A stretch of 6,485 nucleotides of DNA from Defluviitaleaceae bacterium (lineage in GTDB: Bacteria; Bacillota_A; Clostridia; Lachnospirales; WQUN01): positions 1 to 6,485 of the forward strand of contig WREB01000072.1 in NCBI GenBank assembly GCA_009779525.1, written 5' to 3'. This document shows positions 1 through 6,485 of this stretch, piece after piece. The notes under the pieces were generated by a model. That model worked only from the letters and a program-made list of their open reading frames with translations. It did no database searches and was not told the DNA's origin. Every line of letters begins with the position of its first letter. Positions within the stretch are counted from its first letter, which is position 1. Both the position numbers and the translations under genes were made by a program.

Positions 1-1
1 G

Positions 2-3000
2 CTCCTCGTCATAAAAAATCCCGTTTCGACGCTTAACTCGCGGCCGGACCCGATGTCGCCGATCCAAAACGCCAGGTTTTACTACGCCGAAATCGAATTC
101 ATGACCGACGCCGCCCATATCAACGCGACGACGGACGCCCCCGACAGGGTGCCGCCCGACCAGCTGAGATGGGAAGACTCGCTTTTCTATTATCCCAACA
201 TTTATTTTTTCCAGGTTTCCGCGGTCGCGTGGGGATGGGTCGATCCGTTTACGGGCGACCTGGACCTTTCAAACAAACTCATCGAAAGCATTTATACCTC
301 GAACGAAGTCAACATAACGCTCGACGACATAAGCGGATTCACCGTCCCTCCGCCGTTAAATTTGACGGTCAAGGCGCCCTCTCCTATGGTTTTGCCTCCC
401 GACGAGAAGCCGTCCCTCGAAGTTTCGTGGGAAATACCCTACGCGGCGATTGACAAGTATCTTTCAACGCAGTACGAGCTCGACCCGGACCCGCGCTACG
501 ACCTGATAACGGTGAACCTTTACTTCGGCCACTACGAGCCCTACATAAAGAAAAATTACTACGAAAACGGCCTCTCGATGCCGGATATGGCGGAGCAGCG
601 CATAAACCAATCCTTCGAGATCGAGTTCGTCCCTCCGGGCGCGATAAGCTACGAGCTCGACGTCTCGGAAGCGCCGCATGGCGGCGGTTTCATCGACCTT
701 AGGCCGTACCTGAGGCTTCCGAACGGACCGAGCAGCGTCGTCGTCATTACGGGAATACCGGTTGACGTAACCTCCGTCCTGCTTACCGGGCTCGACACGA
801 ACCAGGCGTACTATGTTTTCGCCGACCTTGCGATAGAGCAGTACTCGCAAACCGATTACGTCGAGACCAAGACATCGCCGCTGACTGGGGTCGTGACCGA
901 ACGGACCTATGCGTCCGACAACGTCCCGAGGCCCTCGGAGGTGGAGCCGCCGGCGCCCAACTTCTGGCTGGACCCGGACAGCGTGGACGACACCGAGTGC
1001 ACCCTTTACTGGGACAAGATACTGCCCGAATCCGGACAGGTCGTGATCGAGTACGAAATGATCCGCCTCAGGGACACCCAAATGACCGAAGCCGACTTCG
1101 CTTCAAAAGATACCGATTTCAACGCGTTTTTTAACAGGATCGCGAACGCCGAAAAAGTCGGGTGGAGGTTCAACAACACGGACGTGACGCCGCTTCAAAT
1201 ACTCAACGGCAGGGCGGCTTCAAACTATATATACGACCCTACGGACGACCCGATAAAATTCACCGACAAGACGCTTACCCCCAACCAGCTATATTTTTAC
1301 TATCTTCGGACGGTCCGAATGGTGACGGAGCAAGACGAGGATGGAAACGACGTCGTAAAAAAGCGCGTTTCGACATGGAACCGCGTGACCGTAACGACGA
1401 AGCCCGTCCAGGCCGCGACAAACCTGCGCGTCGAGTCCGGGAGACAGGACTACGACAGGCAAACCGAGGTCATCGTCAGCTTCAGGGCTGGCCTCGACCC
1501 CGACAGGCGGGGAATCGACTACACGTTCCAATTCCAGGTAAAAGAGGACGACGGGGACTGGTTCACGGTCCCGGGAAATTCGGTTAACGCGGTGTTTTTG
1601 GAAAGCGCCGGGATACCCGGCAGCCCGGACTATCGGTTCTTCTACAAGCTTACCGGGCTTAAGCCGGGGACTTCGTACTCGGTCCGGGTCAGGGTCCACG
1701 ACCTTGGCACCAACGCTTTTTCTATCTGGTCAAACGTCGCGCAGTTTAAGACGGACATGAACCAGGAGGATTACGACAACGAAGTCGCGACGGACGACTG
1801 GCTGCACTACTTGCGCCAGCTATTTGAAAAACTGCTTCGCGACCCCTACTGGGTGGCGTTCGAGTCGCCTTCGAGCCTGACGGTCGTGTACAGGCCGGGC
1901 GATATGTTTGCCGGGATACTTCAGATAACCGCGGACGCGCAGATCCTGCTTTACAACAACAACGCCGATTCGGTGACGTACTACATCCCCGCCGAAAACA
2001 TTCGGCGGGCGAACGACGCCGAAAAGGGCTTCAAGGCCCAATACTCGGACATGGACGTATTGATGCCGCCGAAAATGCTAAACGGCAATTACAACGACGC
2101 GATGATAGCGATGGCGAAGCTTTTGAATACTAAGGAAGTTTCGGATTACTTCGTGAAGGTTACGGTGATGCGGCGGACAATAGACGGTCTCGTCGACGGG
2201 GCGCCGGCGCTCACCAAGCAGACGCGCGTAGACATCGACGCGGTCGGGACCGTGCCGCGCATAGGAAGCATAAAGGCGTGGGACGCGGGGCTCTACGAAC
2301 AGTTCGCAAAAATCGTCGGCGAAAGGATAAAAGACCCCGCGCTTAAAAAAAGCATACTTGACAGGGTGAAGGCGGAAACGCAAAGCGAGGAAATGGTCCG
2401 GTACATGGAAAGCTTAGTGCGCGAAATGAAAAACGACTTGATGCGGCTCATATACAACCAGATGAACAGCATAGGCGGGATACTCAGCAGCCGCTCGTTC
2501 GCTTTCCAAAACTACGACCTGCCGCTAAGGCTTGTCTCGAAGGGCATAGACCCAAACACCAACATAAACGGCTATCAGGCGCAAAGCAACGCGTGGAGCC
2601 CGGTCCCCGTGACCAACTACGCCGAGGGCAAGGCGATATCCACCCGCGTTCCCAACACCTTCGTCTTCGCGGGGCGCGCGGTAAACATCCCTGGCATAGA
2701 AAACGTGCCGAAGGGCGGCTCGATATCCGCGTTCACCGCTAAATACGGGCTCGAGGACTATCTCGGTTTTAGCGGGGTCAATTTAAACGCGGCGGCGACG
2801 AGGCAGATGGTCGCGGGCTGCGTAGCCAGGATGGCGGGCGCGCCCAAATCCGCCGACCCGATCGCGTGGGTCTCGGCCAACCTCAACGTCCAGCTTTCCT
2901 CGCGGAGCGCGAACGGGAACGTGCAGGCGCAGGAAGCCGCGGCGGTAGTGATGGCGCTTTACGCGAAAAAGACAAACACGTCGGTCGACAGGATAACGAT

Positions 3001-3175
3001 AAGAAACTTCGCGATAACTTCCGGCATGGCGCTCGACGAACGCTACGCGCAGTCCGTCAGGGCGGCCTTCGAGGTCGGAATACTTAGCGACCCGGGCTTC
3101 AGGCCGGGCGGAAACGTCACGATAAAGGGCCTGCTCGACATGCTTGCGGCGCTTGACTCGAAGGTGAAGCTGTGA
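2..3175 (+). CDS. FN3-repeat surface protein with SLH-like C-terminus (5' partial)
   Basis: This gene enters from the left edge. The frame is open from base 2, and the residues before the first ATG (base 53) already read as an FN3-type strand (LVIKNPVSTLNSRP) with no signal peptide or ribosome binding site, so the ATG is internal and the true start is upstream. Numbering from that ATG as 1, about four divergent FN3 units can be seen: up to 96, 97-294, 295-451 and 452-568. They keep the tyrosine-corner pattern (L247..Y253, L408-T-P..Y414, L536-K-P-G-T-S-Y542) and the strand-B Trp. A roughly 320-residue module without a recognised fold follows, then SLH-like repeats (about 890-1040) ending at TGA. 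There are only two cysteines in 1,040 residues. I infer a secreted, cell-wall or S-layer associated structural or adhesive protein. No catalytic motif is visible, and ligand and name are unknown. The coding call is near certain; the SLH assignment is moderate. Confidence 0.93.
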   Translation, partial: LLVIKNPVSTLNSRPDPMSPIQNARFYYAEIEFMTDAAHINATTDAPDRVPPDQLRWEDSLFYYPNIYFFQVSAVAWGWVDPFTGDLDLSNKLIESIYTSNEVNITLDDISGFTVPPPLNLTVKAPSPMVLPPDEKPSLEVSWEIPYAAIDKYLSTQYELDPDPRYDLITVNLYFGHYEPYIKKNYYENGLSMPDMAEQRINQSFEIEFVPPGAISYELDVSEAPHGGGFIDLRPYLRLPNGPSSVVVITGIPVDVTSVLLTGLDTNQAYYVFADLAIEQYSQTDYVETKTSPLTGVVTERTYASDNVPRPSEVEPPAPNFWLDPDSVDDTECTLYWDKILPESGQVVIEYEMIRLRDTQMTEADFASKDTDFNAFFNRIANAEKVGWRFNNTDVTPLQILNGRAASNYIYDPTDDPIKFTDKTLTPNQLYFYYLRTVRMVTEQDEDGNDVVKKRVSTWNRVTVTTKPVQAATNLRVESGRQDYDRQTEVIVSFRAGLDPDRRGIDYTFQFQVKEDDGDWFTVPGNSVNAVFLESAGIPGSPDYRFFYKLTGLKPGTSYSVRVRVHDLGTNAFSIWSNVAQFKTDMNQEDYDNEVATDDWLHYLRQLFEKLLRDPYWVAFESPSSLTVVYRPGDMFAGILQITADAQILLYNNNADSVTYYIPAENIRRANDAEKGFKAQYSDMDVLMPPKMLNGNYNDAMIAMAKLLNTKEVSDYFVKVTVMRRTIDGLVDGAPALTKQTRVDIDAVGTVPRIGSIKAWDAGLYEQFAKIVGERIKDPALKKSILDRVKAETQSEEMVRYMESLVREMKNDLMRLIYNQMNSIGGILSSRSFAFQNYDLPLRLVSKGIDPNTNINGYQAQSNAWSPVPVTNYAEGKAISTRVPNTFVFAGRAVNIPGIENVPKGGSISAFTAKYGLEDYLGFSGVNLNAAATRQMVAGCVARMAGAPKSADPIAWVSANLNVQLSSRSANGNVQAQEAAAVVMALYAKKTNTSVDRITIRNFAITSGMALDERYAQSVRAAFEVGILSDPGFRPGGNVTIKGLLDMLAALDSKVKL
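341..1756 (+). other. FN3 domain array, first protein (three complete units)
   Basis: Residues 97-294, 295-451 and 452-568 (ATG 53 = 1) each open with a Pro-rich linker (TVPPPLNLTV, EVEPPAPNFWL, PVQAATNLRV) and a strand-B segment (LEVSW, CTLYW, VIVSF), and each reaches a tyrosine corner before a last beta strand. The third unit is the most canonical (LTGLKPGTSYSVRVRV, then WSNVAQFKT). The first two are long for FN3 (about 200 and 157 residues against a usual 90), which implies loop insertions. A further partial unit precedes them (left edge to residue 96, with Y47-P-N-I-Y51 and FFQVSAVAW as its corner and F strand). Confidence 0.72.
1757..2719 (+). other. C-terminal module of unknown function, first protein
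   Basis: Residues 569-889 follow an acidic linker (NQEDYDNEVATDDW). They contain a beta-rich part with Y643-Y-I-P-A-E-N-I650 and VLMPPKML. Next comes a predicted helical, strongly charged stretch (about 747-807, many Glu, Lys, Arg and regularly spaced Leu/Ile/Met). A beta-rich part with WSPVPVTNYAEGKAIST follows. The 'IP..(hydrophobic helix)..PP' arrangement resembles, from memory, segments that precede SLH repeats in other surface proteins, but I cannot name a family. There is no catalytic motif. It probably acts as a spacer or anchoring module between the FN3 array and the SLH-like end. Confidence 0.5.
2720..3172 (+). other. Degenerate SLH-like repeats at the C-terminus of the first protein
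   Basis: The last unit (994-1040) matches the SLH consensus well: Y998-A-Q-S-V, then VGILSD (to 1013), F1016-R-P-G-G-N-V-T1023 and a final hydrophobic helix (LLDMLAAL). Two weaker copies precede it, marked by A-T916-R-Q-M plus helix VAGCVARM (916-926) and by Q958-A-Q-E-A-A plus helix VVMALYAKK. SLH repeats bind pyruvylated secondary cell-wall polymer in Bacillota and some other phyla. The conserved TRAE motif is altered to TRQM and TIKG, so binding by this mode is uncertain. Confidence 0.6.
3162..3167 (+). promoter_or_regulatory. Strong Shine-Dalgarno-like site before GTG 3172
   Basis: AGGTGA inside the last codons of the first gene is fully complementary to UCACCU in the 16S rRNA tail. The GG lies 7 bases before GTG 3172, an ideal distance. 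That GTG is in frame with the second gene, overlaps the TGA of the first gene by GTGA, and would add eight residues (MSAPRGSK) before MKKAVA. It could either be the real start or load coupled ribosomes for the ATG downstream. It lies in coding sequence, so chance is possible. Confidence 0.4.
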
Positions 3176-3195
3176 GCGCGCCGCGGGGATCCAAA
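3176..3195. other. Short intergenic gap
   Basis: Twenty G+C-rich bases separate the TGA of the first gene from ATG 3196. There is no room for a terminator hairpin with a T-run or a full promoter, so the second gene most likely depends on transcription from upstream. If GTG 3172 is the true start, the gap disappears and the genes overlap by four bases. Confidence 0.8.
3185..3190 (+). promoter_or_regulatory. Weak ribosome binding site for ATG 3196
   Basis: GGGGAT ends 5 bases before ATG 3196. It pairs with the 16S tail only through a G-U wobble, so it is a poor Shine-Dalgarno by itself. It is listed because it bears on the start choice: the upstream GTG has a better site. Confidence 0.4.
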
Positions 3196-3270
3196 ATGAA
3201 AAAAGCGGTTGCCTTGGTTCTTGCCCTGACGATTTTGTCGGGACTCGTCCCGCAAGGCGCAATTTTCGCG
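3196..3270 (+). other. Sec signal peptide of the second gene
   Basis: Residues 1-25 have the classic layout: a short basic n-region (MKK), a hydrophobic core (AVALVLALTILSGLV), and a polar c-region ending in A22-I-F-A25, which fits the A-x-A rule for signal peptidase I with cleavage before H26. No cysteine follows the core, so this is not a lipoprotein signal. It shows that the second protein is exported and supports a start at or very near ATG 3196. Confidence 0.88.
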
Positions 3271-6200
3271 CACGACCAGAACACGCAGCTCCCGGTTTCG
3301 GACCTGGTGATCCAAGCCGCCGAGTCGGGTCCTAACCTGCCGGTCAATTCGTACAGGTTCTCGCTTTTTTGGAACCGCCCGGCGCCCGGCCGCACCCTGC
3401 AGCAAGAATCCGCGACTTACAACGCCGACGACATACGCGCGACTAACTACAGGGTCGAATACGTGAACAAGACGAGGACGCAGCCAAACCTACCGAACGA
3501 CTACCTGCTTGACGCCGGAAGGCCGAACCCGGTCATATACACGAAACCCTTCCAACCCGGATGCCTTTACGAGGTGCGGGTGATTCCGTACCACATCCAT
3601 TATTTTTTCACGACCAACAGCTCGGGCACGATCAGGACCGACCGCCAGATTGAGCCGACGGGCGCGGACCTGGCAAGCGAGCGCCGCGCGATGTTTTTGA
3701 CCGACCTTATCGTCGACGGCTATTCGCTTAACAACGAGATAACCGTGACGTGGAGCAACCCGGTCTGGCGCGGGACCGGGGGGAACGTCAACGTAGTCGA
3801 CTCCTACCGCGTTTCGTACCGGGTAATCGATTCGAACAACAATCCCGGCCCCGAAGTCGTGATACCGGTCGCGCTCACCCACCCGAACCTGCGCGAGATC
3901 GGCGGGAGGTGGGAATTCACCTTCCCGATTCCCGCAAGCAACACCGGCTGGAGTTACGACGTCAAAGTCGTTCCGCTAATAGGCGGGACGCCGGTGCACG
4001 CGATCAGGAACCCAATAAGCGTCGGCGGCGTCATGTACGACGTCGCGTGCCGCAACGGCGAATACTGGAAGGAAACGCCGATCACCGTAAGCCCCACCCT
4101 TTCGTACAGGGTGGACGGAGTAGACGCAATCCGCCTCATATGGACGTCGCTTCGCGGCGTGCCCGGCTCGAACATGATCGACAGGCTCGACATCGAGGAA
4201 TGGGACGTAGACTCGACCTACGACGACCTTTACAACGACCCGCAGCTGTTGAAACGGCTTGGAATCATCGGGCGAATCGCCGGAAGCAACACCAACGTGC
4301 TTGGCATCACGTCCTACCGCGACGAACTCGACGACATGAACGTGCCGAAGGCTTACCGGCTCGCGATCTACTTCGCGGGCGAGAGCGAGGCCAGGGTCAG
4401 GACGAACCTCGTGATATACGTGCCCGACCTTATCGACTTCGAGCCCTATTCGCCGACCGTAAAAAAGTTTGACGTCGACAACGAGGACGTGCCTTCGCTT
4501 CTCCTCTGGTGGCTCGCGTTCGCGAGGCAGCCCTACAACGCGGAGGAAGCCGCCGAAATCGACCCGCGTTTCGGAAAATACATCGACAAGAACGTGGAGT
4601 ACGACGTCTACGTGACCGACGTTTACGAAAACCTCGACATACTCTACAACGACAGCGTGCCCCTTTTCCGGAGCGTGACGGGCCTTACCGCCGATAAAGA
4701 AGGCAGCGACCCGGACCCGATATACAAGCTGCGCTCGTCCATAACCGAATACCAGGCGCTTACCGCCACCGGAGTCGTGACGAAGAAGCTCGAATACAAC
4801 AAAAGCTACTACGTCATGATCGTGGCGAGGCGCGTGCCATTCGGGACGCAGTCCACCAAGGCGTACGGCGACTTTTACCTTCCGTACCCGGGTTCGCTAC
4901 CGGTGCGCCCCGCGATGATCGCGGCGCCGCCGCTCGTGGCGTGCGACCCGCCGCAAATCGGGCGCGACTTCATAACGATCGAATGGGACTTAAAATACAT
5001 AGAGATGTACGACCCGAAGACCGACGACTGGTACGCGGTCGCCGGTCCTTCGGCGGCGGGGCCCGTCTTCGGCAGGTCCGCGATGGATTTAAGCGGCAAG
5101 GAAAGCATACTCAACAACCGCGTCGACCCGGGGAGGACCTGGATCCCCGACTACAACTCCGAGAACCCGAGCGCGGCGGACTTAGCCAACTTCAACGCGG
5201 CGCGCGACATCCTCGCGGCACAGCTGAACATGAGCGCCGGCGACGTCGAGCTAAGAATCATCGACTTATCCAAGGCGAGCTACGAAATACACACGGTCGA
5301 GTACACGCACATGATGGCGCAGGGCGGGTACGAAACCTACCGGCGCAACAACCTCGACGAAACGTTCATCCCCGCAAGCGCGAACAACTGGAGCCCGCTC
5401 TCGGGGCCGCTGGGCGAGGGCTCGAAGCGCGGCATGGTCTCGTATGTCGTTCGCTCCTTCAACGCCCCGGGCTCGGGCGCGCTTAAGGAAAACACCGCCT
5501 ACGTCATTTACCTCAGGCCCTACGTCAACGACGCGGGCGTGAAGGTGGCGTACCTTCCAAATTATGTCATGGCGACGACTCTCGAGTCGAAGCCCGAGCT
5601 CGACGTGAAGCCGGTCGCCCCGGCGCTCGAGCCGGTCAGCGAAACCGACGACACGCTGACCGTCCGGTGGAAGATGCTTCGAAACCAGGACAACATCCCT
5701 TACGAATACGACTTGCAATACACCGAGCGTCTGACAAACGGCGGCACCGTCTGGTACGCGCTTAACTGGGACTTCATAAAGGACGACGTGTTGATACGCA
5801 CCGTCGGAAGCGACGAGTACATGTACTACACGATCACGAAGCTGTTCCCCGACACGCTATACAACATTAGGATAATGGCGCGCTACCCGACCGCGTCAAA
5901 ACAACAGTCCGAATGGTCGAACCCGATAGAGATGCGGACGCTTGACATCACCGCCCCCAACCCGCCGCAGGGCCTGGGCCTCGCCGGGCGCGACCACATA
6001 AGCGAGTACAACAGGCTTAACGGGACCGACTATTCGCCTTCGGAGCAAAACGCCCTTAACATTTCTTGGATGCGAGACGGTTTGGACGACAAGCCCGCCG
6101 CCGGGGCGGGGAACGCGACGGGCGGGAGCGCGGAGCTTCTGCCGCTTGACGAAATCAAGGACTTTTTATACATGGTCCGTTTCGAGGGCCTGCTTCCTAA

Positions 6201-6485
6201 CCGGTCGTACTACATCCGCGCGAAGACTATCAAGACGGTTTCGAGGAGCGGCCCTGGCGCGCCTTCCGACACGGCGTACAGCTACGTCGTGCAAGTGGCG
6301 CAAACCGACGAGTTTCTCGACTGCATCGAATTCGTCATACCTCCAGTCGCGAGGCAGGGGGACATCAGCGAAACCAACGTTAAGCAGAAAGAATCCGGGT
6401 GGTCGACCGCGATAAGGCTCGTCACTTCAAGGACCGACGAGGAATACGACGGCGACGTCAACCCCGACCACTACCCGCTGCCCGA
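3196..6485 (+). CDS. Exported multi-FN3 surface protein (3' partial), paralogue of the upstream gene
   Basis: The frame is open from ATG 3196 to the right edge (1,096 codons, no stop). It starts with a signal peptide (residues 1-25), then about seven divergent FN3-like units at roughly 27-170, 170-295, 296-420, 420-563, 563-797, 798-918 and 919-1078. Tyrosine-corner segments are visible at F119-Q-P-G-C-L-Y125, N249..Y254, L532..Y538, L763..Y769, L883-F-P-D-T-L-Y889 and L1000-P-N-R-S-Y-Y1006. Strand-B tryptophans recur (ITVTWSNP, IRLIWTS, LLLWW, ITIEWDL, LTVRWKM, LNISWMR). Only four cysteines are visible. The gene lies 20 bases behind the upstream FN3 gene on the same strand, so co-transcription is likely. 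The last visible residues match the FN3-to-C-module junction of the upstream protein, so a similar anchor probably follows. Role: inferred extracellular structural or adhesive protein; no enzyme motif seen. The start could instead be GTG 3172. Confidence 0.92.
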   Translation, partial: MKKAVALVLALTILSGLVPQGAIFAHDQNTQLPVSDLVIQAAESGPNLPVNSYRFSLFWNRPAPGRTLQQESATYNADDIRATNYRVEYVNKTRTQPNLPNDYLLDAGRPNPVIYTKPFQPGCLYEVRVIPYHIHYFFTTNSSGTIRTDRQIEPTGADLASERRAMFLTDLIVDGYSLNNEITVTWSNPVWRGTGGNVNVVDSYRVSYRVIDSNNNPGPEVVIPVALTHPNLREIGGRWEFTFPIPASNTGWSYDVKVVPLIGGTPVHAIRNPISVGGVMYDVACRNGEYWKETPITVSPTLSYRVDGVDAIRLIWTSLRGVPGSNMIDRLDIEEWDVDSTYDDLYNDPQLLKRLGIIGRIAGSNTNVLGITSYRDELDDMNVPKAYRLAIYFAGESEARVRTNLVIYVPDLIDFEPYSPTVKKFDVDNEDVPSLLLWWLAFARQPYNAEEAAEIDPRFGKYIDKNVEYDVYVTDVYENLDILYNDSVPLFRSVTGLTADKEGSDPDPIYKLRSSITEYQALTATGVVTKKLEYNKSYYVMIVARRVPFGTQSTKAYGDFYLPYPGSLPVRPAMIAAPPLVACDPPQIGRDFITIEWDLKYIEMYDPKTDDWYAVAGPSAAGPVFGRSAMDLSGKESILNNRVDPGRTWIPDYNSENPSAADLANFNAARDILAAQLNMSAGDVELRIIDLSKASYEIHTVEYTHMMAQGGYETYRRNNLDETFIPASANNWSPLSGPLGEGSKRGMVSYVVRSFNAPGSGALKENTAYVIYLRPYVNDAGVKVAYLPNYVMATTLESKPELDVKPVAPALEPVSETDDTLTVRWKMLRNQDNIPYEYDLQYTERLTNGGTVWYALNWDFIKDDVLIRTVGSDEYMYYTITKLFPDTLYNIRIMARYPTASKQQSEWSNPIEMRTLDITAPNPPQGLGLAGRDHISEYNRLNGTDYSPSEQNALNISWMRDGLDDKPAAGAGNATGGSAELLPLDEIKDFLYMVRFEGLLPNRSYYIRAKTIKTVSRSGPGAPSDTAYSYVVQVAQTDEFLDCIEFVIPPVARQGDISETNVKQKESGWSTAIRLVTSRTDEEYDGDVNPDHYPLP
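3274..6430 (+). other. FN3 domain array, second protein (about seven units)
   Basis: The array covers residues about 27-1078 of the second protein. Boundaries were set by recurring linkers (LTDLIVDGYSL, SPTVKKFDV, LPVRPAMIAAP, KPELDVKPVAPAL, ITAPNPPQGLGL) followed by W-containing strand-B segments. Unit five (about 563-797) is the longest, with an insertion of about 120 residues that includes a probable helix (SAADLANFNAARDILAAQL). Unit six is closest to canonical FN3 (LTVRWKM, then LFPDTLYNIRIMARY, then EWSNPIEMRT). The units are highly diverged from each other at protein level, with no obvious DNA repeat between them. Confidence 0.7.

Noticed and set aside
53..55. ATG at 53 as the start of the first gene
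   Set aside because: The frame is open back to base 2 and the residues before it fit an FN3 strand. There is no Shine-Dalgarno and no signal peptide after it, although the protein looks exported. It is an internal methionine.
464..1081. Open frame of 205 codons on the minus strand
   Set aside because: It is antisense to the FN3 coding frame. Its product is rich in Arg, Val and Asp as expected from reading G+C-rich codons backwards, with no recognisable domain.
1656..1665. Perfect palindrome GGCTTAAGCC, possible terminator or operator
   Set aside because: It lies within coding sequence for the conserved FN3 corner (GLKPG), has no T-run and is short. It is explained by the protein sequence.
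3181..3192. Adjacent CCGCGG and GGATCC sites resembling a cloning polylinker
   Set aside because: Only two six-base sites in a G+C-rich gap. Both flanking genes share architecture and codon use, so there is no sign of a vector junction.
2783..3405. Overlapping minus-strand open frames across the gene junction
   Set aside because: They oppose the two strong plus-strand genes, show Arg-rich low-information translations, and lack a convincing ribosome binding site or family resemblance.
3750..4472. Plus-strand open frame of 240 codons in another phase
   Set aside because: Its product is Arg-rich and low-complexity, typical of an out-of-phase reading of G+C-rich sequence. The in-frame FN3 protein reads without interruption through the same bases.
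4941..5718. Further plus- and minus-strand open frames inside the second gene
   Set aside because: Same compositional shadow pattern. The signal-peptide-bearing FN3 frame explains this region fully.

Overview
The window lies almost entirely within two very large same-strand genes, and both are cut by the window edges. The first runs in from the left edge and stops at 3175. The second starts about 20 bases later and is still open at the right edge. No RNA gene, mobile element, CRISPR array, terminator or clear promoter is visible, and the only non-coding stretch is the roughly 20-base gap.

Both products look like exported, modular surface proteins built from divergent fibronectin type III (FN3) domains. 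The first (1,057 visible residues, N-terminus missing) carries about four FN3-like units. These are followed by a roughly 320-residue module of unknown function and a C-terminal stretch of about 150 residues that resembles degenerate S-layer homology (SLH) repeats. The second (1,096 visible residues, C-terminus missing) begins with a clean Sec-type signal peptide and carries about seven FN3-like units. Its last visible residues match, with identical spacing, the point where the first protein leaves its FN3 array for its C-terminal module. The pair therefore looks like tandem paralogues, with the second gene probably about to enter an equivalent anchoring module outside the window.

The likely host is a bacterium with an SLH-anchored surface layer, most plausibly a Clostridia-type member of the Bacillota. 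This is inference from architecture, not from a marker gene. G+C is in the high fifties by eye, with C-ending codons preferred for Asn, Asp, Tyr and Phe. ATA (Ile) and AGG (Arg) are nevertheless used freely, which argues against enterobacterial-type codon bias. Both proteins are poor in cysteine and rich in Asp, Tyr, Asn and Pro, as expected for extracellular proteins.

The spacing suggests one transcript, possibly with translational coupling: a GTG overlapping the first gene's stop codon, behind a good ribosome binding site, is a credible alternative start for the second gene. Nothing in the window identifies a ligand or an enzymatic activity. The proteins are best described as paired structural or adhesive surface proteins of a little-characterised family.
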